Below, piece by piece: positions 59,787 through 64,000 of a stretch of 64,000 bases of DNA (positions are counted from its first letter, which is position 1; each line of letters starts with the position of its first letter). Origin of the DNA: Streptomyces sp. DH-12. GTDB lineage: Bacteria > Actinomycetota > Actinomycetes > Streptomycetales > Streptomycetaceae. The stretch spans positions 3,574,501-3,638,500 of the forward strand of contig NZ_PPFB01000001.1 in assembly GCF_002899455.1 (NCBI RefSeq), given 5' to 3'. A program made the position numbers and the translations under genes. A model generated the notes under the pieces. It worked only from the letters and a program-made list of their open reading frames with translations, did no database searches and had not been told where the DNA came from.

Positions 59787-61220
59787 GTGAGCGCCCCCAC
59801 CCCCACCCCCCGCAAGGCCTTCGGCCGCCTCTCGCTGCCCGAACGGAACTTCGTCGCGGAGGCCCTCCGCACCGAGACCGTGGGCGGCGTCCTGCTGCTG
59901 CTCGCCGCCGTCGCCGCGCTGGTGTGGGCGAACATACCCGCGCTGCAGGACAGCTACGGGAGCGTCAGCCACTGGCACTTCGGCCCCGAGTCGCTCGGGC
60001 TGAACCTGTCCGTGGCGCACTGGGCCGCCGACGGCCTGCTCGCCGTCTTCTTCTTCGTCGCCGGCATCGAGCTCAAGCGGGAACTGGTCGCCGGTGACCT
60101 GCGCGACCCCAAGGCCGCCGCGCTCCCCGTCGTCGCCGCCCTGTGCGGCATGATCGTGCCCGCGCTGGTCTACACGCTGACCAACGGTCTGGGCGGCGGC
60201 TCCCTCGCCGGCTGGGCCGTGCCCACCGCCACCGACATCGCGTTCGCGCTGGCCGTGCTCGCCGTCATCGGCACCTCGCTGCCCAGCGCGCTGCGCGCCT
60301 TCCTCCTCACCCTCGCGGTCGTCGACGACCTCTTCGCGATCCTGATCATCGCGCTCTTCTTCACCGACCAGCTGAACTTCGCGGCGCTCGGCGGCGCCGC
60401 CGCGGGCCTGCTGCTCTTCTGGCTGCTGCTGCGCAAGCGGGTGCGCGGCTGGTACCTGTACGTGCCGCTGGCCGTGGCGATCTGGGGGCTGATGTACAAC
60501 AGCGGCGTCCACGCCACCATCGCCGGTGTCGCGATGGGCCTGATGCTGCGCTGCCACCGCGAGGAGGGCGAGGAGCACTCCCCCGGCGAGCACATCGAGC
60601 ACCGCGTCCGGCCGTTGTCGGCGGGGCTCGCGGTCCCGCTGTTCGCCCTGTTCAGCGCGGGTGTCACGGTCTCCGGCGACGCGCTCGCGAAGGTGTTCAC
60701 GCAGCCCGAGACGCTCGGTGTCGTCCTCGGTCTGGTCGTCGGCAAGACGCTCGGCATCTTCGGCGGCACCTGGCTGACGTCCCGTTTCACGCGTGCCTCG
60801 CTCAGTGACGACCTGGCCTGGGCCGACGTGCTCGCGGTGGCGGCGCTCGCCGGCATCGGCTTCACGGTGTCGCTGCTCATCGGGGAGCTGGCCTTCGAGG
60901 GCGACGCGACGATGACGGACAGCGTGAAGGCCGCCGTCCTCACCGGTTCGCTGATCGCCACCGCCCTGGCGACCGTCCTGCTGAAGATGCGGAACGCCAA
61001 GTACCGCAAGCTGGCCGACGAGGAGGAGCGGGACGAGGACCTCGACGGCGTGCCCGACGTCTACGAGCAGGACGACCCGGAGTACCACCTGCGCATGGCC
61101 CGCATCCTCGAGAAGAAGGCCGCCGAGCACCGGAAGCTCGCCCGGGAGAAGGCCGCCGAACGTGACGCGCTTGCGCAAGTGCCGGACGGGGCAGGCGATC
61201 CGCACGACGGTCCGGCATGA
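59787..61220 (+). CDS. nhaA: Na+/H+ antiporter NhaA
   Basis: 477 residues, 11-12 membrane helices. Sodium-binding aspartates Asp150 (TATDIAFAL) and Asp180/Asp181 (VVDDLFAIL) are present, as is the following LIIALFFTD. The C-terminal 60 residues are charged helices (EKKAAEHRKLAREKAAERDALAQ), an actinobacterial extension. GTG 59787 has GGAGG eight bases upstream. It exchanges Na+ for H+ and so controls pH and sodium; homologue of SCO3564 by position. Confidence 0.95.
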   Translation: MSAPTPTPRKAFGRLSLPERNFVAEALRTETVGGVLLLLAAVAALVWANIPALQDSYGSVSHWHFGPESLGLNLSVAHWAADGLLAVFFFVAGIELKRELVAGDLRDPKAAALPVVAALCGMIVPALVYTLTNGLGGGSLAGWAVPTATDIAFALAVLAVIGTSLPSALRAFLLTLAVVDDLFAILIIALFFTDQLNFAALGGAAAGLLLFWLLLRKRVRGWYLYVPLAVAIWGLMYNSGVHATIAGVAMGLMLRCHREEGEEHSPGEHIEHRVRPLSAGLAVPLFALFSAGVTVSGDALAKVFTQPETLGVVLGLVVGKTLGIFGGTWLTSRFTRASLSDDLAWADVLAVAALAGIGFTVSLLIGELAFEGDATMTDSVKAAVLTGSLIATALATVLLKMRNAKYRKLADEEERDEDLDGVPDVYEQDDPEYHLRMARILEKKAAEHRKLAREKAAERDALAQVPDGAGDPHDGPA

Positions 61221-61305
61221 TCTGACGGGACGGTACAAAAGTCAGGACCGTCCCGCGCAGGCACGACGGACGTACGCGAGGCGTACGGAGAAGAGGGAGA
61301 CCGCG

Positions 61306-61794
61306 ATGAGCGCACCCGACGGCAGCCCGGTCGGCGCCGAACGCAGCATCGGCCAGCTGTTCGCCACGGCGACGGCGGAGATGTCGGCGCTGGTGCACGA
61401 CGAGATCGCGCTGGCGAAGGCGCAGCTCCGGCAGGACGTGAAGCGGGGCGCGACCAGCGGCGGCGCGTTCATGGCGGCGGGCGTGCTGCTCCTGTTCTCC
61501 CTGCCGATGCTGAACTTCGCCCTCGCGTACGGCATCCACGCCTGGAGCGGCTGGAACCTCGGCTGGTGCTTCCTGCTGTCCTTCGCGGCCAACTGCCTCG
61601 TCGCCGGCGTCCTCGCGCTGATCGGCGTCACCTTCGCCAAGAAGGCCAAGAAGGGACGCGGCCCGCAGAAGGTCGCCGCCTCGATGAAGGAAACGGCCGG
61701 CGTCCTGCAGAAGGCCAAGCCGCATCCGCGTCCCGCCCTTCCCGAGAACCGCGGCCCCGAGGCCATCGAGGCTGTGGCACGCTCGTCCTCATGA
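61306..61794 (+). CDS. Holin-superfamily (phage holin 3_6) membrane protein
   Basis: 162 residues, two long membrane helices (GGAFMAAGVLLLFSLPMLNFALAYGI and LGWCFLLSFAANCLVAGVLALIGVTF), cytoplasmic N-terminus with SIGQLFATATAEMSALVHDEIALAKAQLRQDV and a basic C-terminus. Despite its family name this actinobacterial protein (Rv3669-like by position) is not a phage holin. It overlaps the next gene by ATGA, so it is probably co-translated with the epoxide hydrolase. Confidence 0.85.
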   Translation: MSAPDGSPVGAERSIGQLFATATAEMSALVHDEIALAKAQLRQDVKRGATSGGAFMAAGVLLLFSLPMLNFALAYGIHAWSGWNLGWCFLLSFAANCLVAGVLALIGVTFAKKAKKGRGPQKVAASMKETAGVLQKAKPHPRPALPENRGPEAIEAVARSSS

Positions 61795-62741
61795 CGGACC
61801 CCGCCACCCCTTCGGCGCAACCAGCCTCGGTCGTACGCCTGGACCTCCCGGACGCCCCGGGACTCGTCCACCGGGACGTCGCCGCCAACGGCGCCCGCTT
61901 CCACATCGCGGAACTGGGCGACGGCCCGCTGGTGCTGCTGCTGCACGGCTTCCCGCAGTTCTGGTGGACCTGGCGGCACCAGCTGACGGCGCTCGCCGAC
62001 GCCGGGTTCCGGGCCGTCGCCATGGACCTGCGGGGCGTCGGCGGCAGCGACCGCACCCCGCGCGGCTACGATCCGGCCAATCTCGCGCTGGACGTCACCG
62101 GCGTCATCCGCTCCCTGGGCGAGCCGGACGCCGCTCTGGTCGGTCACGACCTGGGCGGATACCTGGCCTGGACGGCCGCGGCGATGCGCCCCAAGCTCGT
62201 ACGGCGGCTCGTGGTGTCCTCGATGCCGCACCCGCGGCGCTGGCGCTCCTCGATGCTCGCCGACGCCCGGCAGACGGCCGCCCAGTCGCACATCTGGGGG
62301 TTCCAGCGGCCCTGGATCCCGGAGCGGCGGCTCACCGCGGACGACGGGGCGCTGGTGGCCCGGCTCATCGAGGAGTGGTCCGGGCCGCAGCCACCCGACG
62401 ACACGGCTCTGGAGATCTACCGGCGGGCCATGTGCATCCCGTCCACGGCGCACTGCTCGATCGAGCCGTACCGGTGGATGGTGCGGTCGCTGGCCCGCCC
62501 GGACGGCATCCAGTTCAACCGCAGGATGAAGCGCCCGGTGCAGGTGCCGACGCTGCATCTGCACGGCTCGCTGGACCCGGTGGTGCGCACCCGCAGCGCC
62601 GCGGGCTCGGGGCAGTACGTCGAAGCGCCGTACCGCTGGCGGCTGTTCGACGGTTTGGGGCACTTCCCGCACGAGGAGGACCCGGTGACCTTCTCGGCCG
62701 AGCTGGTCAACTGGCTGAAGGATCCCGAGCCGGACCGGTGA
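61791..62741 (+). CDS. Alpha/beta-hydrolase, epoxide hydrolase (EphE-like)
   Basis: 316 residues. HGFPQFWWTW (HGxP oxyanion motif), nucleophile Asp120 in VGHDLGGYLAW, acid in HGSLDPVV and His291 in GLGHFPHEE give the epoxide-hydrolase triad with Asp as nucleophile. It opens epoxides to diols; substrate unknown. ATG 61791 overlaps the preceding stop codon (ATGA). Rv3670 (ephE) is the syntenic mycobacterial homologue, likewise beside marP. Confidence 0.93.
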   Translation: MTDPATPSAQPASVVRLDLPDAPGLVHRDVAANGARFHIAELGDGPLVLLLHGFPQFWWTWRHQLTALADAGFRAVAMDLRGVGGSDRTPRGYDPANLALDVTGVIRSLGEPDAALVGHDLGGYLAWTAAAMRPKLVRRLVVSSMPHPRRWRSSMLADARQTAAQSHIWGFQRPWIPERRLTADDGALVARLIEEWSGPQPPDDTALEIYRRAMCIPSTAHCSIEPYRWMVRSLARPDGIQFNRRMKRPVQVPTLHLHGSLDPVVRTRSAAGSGQYVEAPYRWRLFDGLGHFPHEEDPVTFSAELVNWLKDPEPDR

Positions 62742-63114
62742 CCGGACGGATGCGTTCCGTACCGCTCACACCCACGGCGACTGAACGCTTGTCCTACGAA
62801 CGCCAATTGCCTGGCGCATAGGCCAATTGGCGGCCCCTCAGGTGGTTATCGACCTTGGGGCGGGGGCACACGTCCGGGTATGGGCTGGACGCACGACTAC
62901 AGTGACGCAAGCCGCAATCGCCGCTCGGCGAGCGGTGTGGGCTCCCACCAGCGAGGCGGTGCACCACAGATGGCAGCTACGGATCTCAGGGTCGGCATCC
63001 CGCGCATTCTCCGCCGTCGCGCGCGCTGGGTCTCCGTCCGGCTCCGTCATCCGCGCGGCTGACGGCTCTCCCGGCCGTTCCTGACGTCCCGGCGGCCGCC
63101 TCCCCGGTTCCCGC
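62742..63114. other. Gap between convergent genes with one strong inverted repeat
   Basis: CGCCAATTG (62801-62809) and CAATTGGCG (62824-62832) form a perfect 9-bp stem around 14 bases, 60 bp after the hydrolase stop: terminator or operator. A 60-codon plus-strand frame at 62880-63062 is weakly possible but has no convincing ribosome-binding site. Nothing else is seen. Confidence 0.45.
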
Positions 63115-64000
63115 TCAGAGCGCGCACTTGTCGCTGTCCACCTCCTGGGCGGCGGTACGGCCCCGGGCGATGTCCTCGCGGATCTCGTCCACGGTCAGCG
63201 CGTATCCCGTCTCGGCGTCGTCCAGCGACTTCGCGAAGATGACGCCGTAGACCTCGCCCTCGGGGGTGAGGAGCGGGCCGCCGGAGTTGCCCTGACGGAC
63301 CGTCGCGAACAGGGAGTACACGTCACGGCGGACCGTGCCGCGGTGGTAGATGTCGGGGCCGTTGGCCGTGATGCGCCCCCGCAGCCGCGCCGCGCGGACG
63401 TCGTACGCGCCGTTCTCCGGGAAGCCGGCGACGATGGCGCTGTCCCCGCTGCTCGCGTCCTCGGTGGCGAACCGCAGCGCGGGCGCGTCCAGATCGGGCA
63501 CGTCGAGGACGGCGATGTCGCGCCTCCAGTCGTAGAGGACGACCGTGGCGTCGTACTTCCTGCCCTCGCCGCCTATCTGCACGACCGGCTCGTCGACACC
63601 GCCCACCACATGGGCGTTGGTCATGATGCGCCGGTCGTCGAAGACGAAGCCGGTGCCCTCCAGGACCTTGCCGCAGCTCGTCGCGGTGCCCGTCACCTTG
63701 ACGATGGAGCGCTGCGCGCGGACGGCGACGGGGCTGCCCGCCAGCGCCGGGTCCGGCGGCCGCACGTCGGTGATGGGCTCGTTGGCGAACGGACTGAAGA
63801 CCTGCGGGAAGCCGTTCTGCGCGAGGACGGAGGAGAAGTCGGCGAACCAGATGTCGGCCTGGTCCGGCAGCGCCCGGGAGACGCCGAGCAGCACCTTGGA
63901 GCCGCGCACCTCCTTGCCGAGCGTCGGCAGGGTCGTCCCGGCGAGGGCGGATCCGATCAGCCAGGCGACCAGGAGCATCGCGACCACGTTGACGAGGGCC
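63115..64000 (-). CDS. MarP-like membrane-anchored serine protease, N-terminal part beyond the window
   Basis: The 3' 295 codons are visible and the frame is open to base 64000. A membrane helix (VAMLLVAWLIGSALAGTTL) of the CvpA-like domain precedes a periplasmic chymotrypsin-like protease. His is in MTNAHVVGG, Asp in YDWRRDIAVLD and Ser in RQGNSGGPL, with TSCGKVL providing a disulfide cysteine. M. tuberculosis MarP (Rv3671c) of this type protects from acid and oxidative stress by processing peptidoglycan hydrolases. The C-terminus ends VDSDKCAL. Confidence 0.92.
   Translation of the reverse strand, partial: ALVNVVAMLLVAWLIGSALAGTTLPTLGKEVRGSKVLLGVSRALPDQADIWFADFSSVLAQNGFPQVFSPFANEPITDVRPPDPALAGSPVAVRAQRSIVKVTGTATSCGKVLEGTGFVFDDRRIMTNAHVVGGVDEPVVQIGGEGRKYDATVVLYDWRRDIAVLDVPDLDAPALRFATEDASSGDSAIVAGFPENGAYDVRAARLRGRITANGPDIYHRGTVRRDVYSLFATVRQGNSGGPLLTPEGEVYGVIFAKSLDDAETGYALTVDEIREDIARGRTAAQEVDSDKCAL

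Noticed and set aside
61306..61794. Holin-like gene considered as a prophage remnant
   Set aside because: It belongs to a conserved actinobacterial membrane family in fixed synteny with the epoxide hydrolase gene; no other phage structural gene is nearby.
62880..63062. 60-codon plus-strand frame between epoxide hydrolase and protease genes
   Set aside because: No ribosome-binding site or promoter pair and no recognisable protein; kept only as part of the gap description.

Overview
This is a high-GC chromosomal segment from a Streptomyces (S. coelicolor/lividans-like) genome. The evidence is the near-universal third-position G/C, frequent GTG and TTG starts, and lineage-typical genes: tipA with its thiostrepton-inducible promoter, bldG with its anti-sigma partner, XRE/DUF397 regulator pairs, a SARP-type regulator, a lysine-rich-tailed TopA, and a thymidylate kinase fused to a membrane domain. 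No prophage, insertion sequence or CRISPR array is visible. The two edge genes (1-630 and 63115-64000) are cut by the window.

Layout. 1-8407: a zinc-metalloprotease-like protein, PBP4-type carboxypeptidase, pyrophosphatase, ThrE-type exporter, DedA protein, tipA and glutamate decarboxylase. 8380-16304: regulatory accessory DNA with two XRE/DUF397 loci. The second locus also encodes an anti-sigma-like ATPase, and its two control regions share the palindrome TGCACGTGCA. Between the loci lie a PadR-controlled ABC exporter and an aldehyde dehydrogenase. 16678-23293: a lipoprotein, a DUF2786 protein, an HTH/Clp-N protein behind a leaderless promoter made of tandem palindromes, a short family A DNA polymerase and a SARP/NB-ARC regulator. 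23294-36793: TrmH-type methyltransferase, tRNA-Thr(CGT), secreted tripeptidyl-aminopeptidase-like hydrolase, holB, the MFS-tmk fusion, topA (which contains an in-frame repeat element) and a PrmC-like methyltransferase. 36994-43323: proton pyrophosphatase, the bldG-anti-sigma pair and a MrfA-like helicase. 43259-48307: a tightly overlapping Tad/Flp pilus operon headed by an Ssd-like protein. 48695-50125: 6C RNA, a HAD phosphatase and a gene-free interval that may hold a second small RNA. 50126-64000: degenerate Fic-like protein, MinD/CooC-like ATPase, deacetylase lipoprotein, SulP-carbonic anhydrase fusion, acsA, a small phage-like gene pair, nhaA, a holin-like membrane protein, epoxide hydrolase and a MarP-like protease.

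How the parts relate. The order holB - topA - helicase - tad genes/ssd - 6C RNA - HAD phosphatase - acs - holin-like - epoxide hydrolase - marP is the order known from Mycobacterium tuberculosis (Rv3644c to Rv3671c). This is therefore an old actinobacterial backbone into which lineage-specific cassettes have been inserted. Several short tandem repeats (periods of 13, 26, 31, 33 and 35-39 bp) sit in intergenic gaps. The most interesting points are the coding repeat inside topA, the tandem-palindrome leaderless promoter at 18552-18600, the shared palindrome of the XRE/ATPase/DUF397 locus, the ncRNAs at 48.7 and 49.8 kb, and the degenerate Fic protein flanked by two related perfect palindromes.
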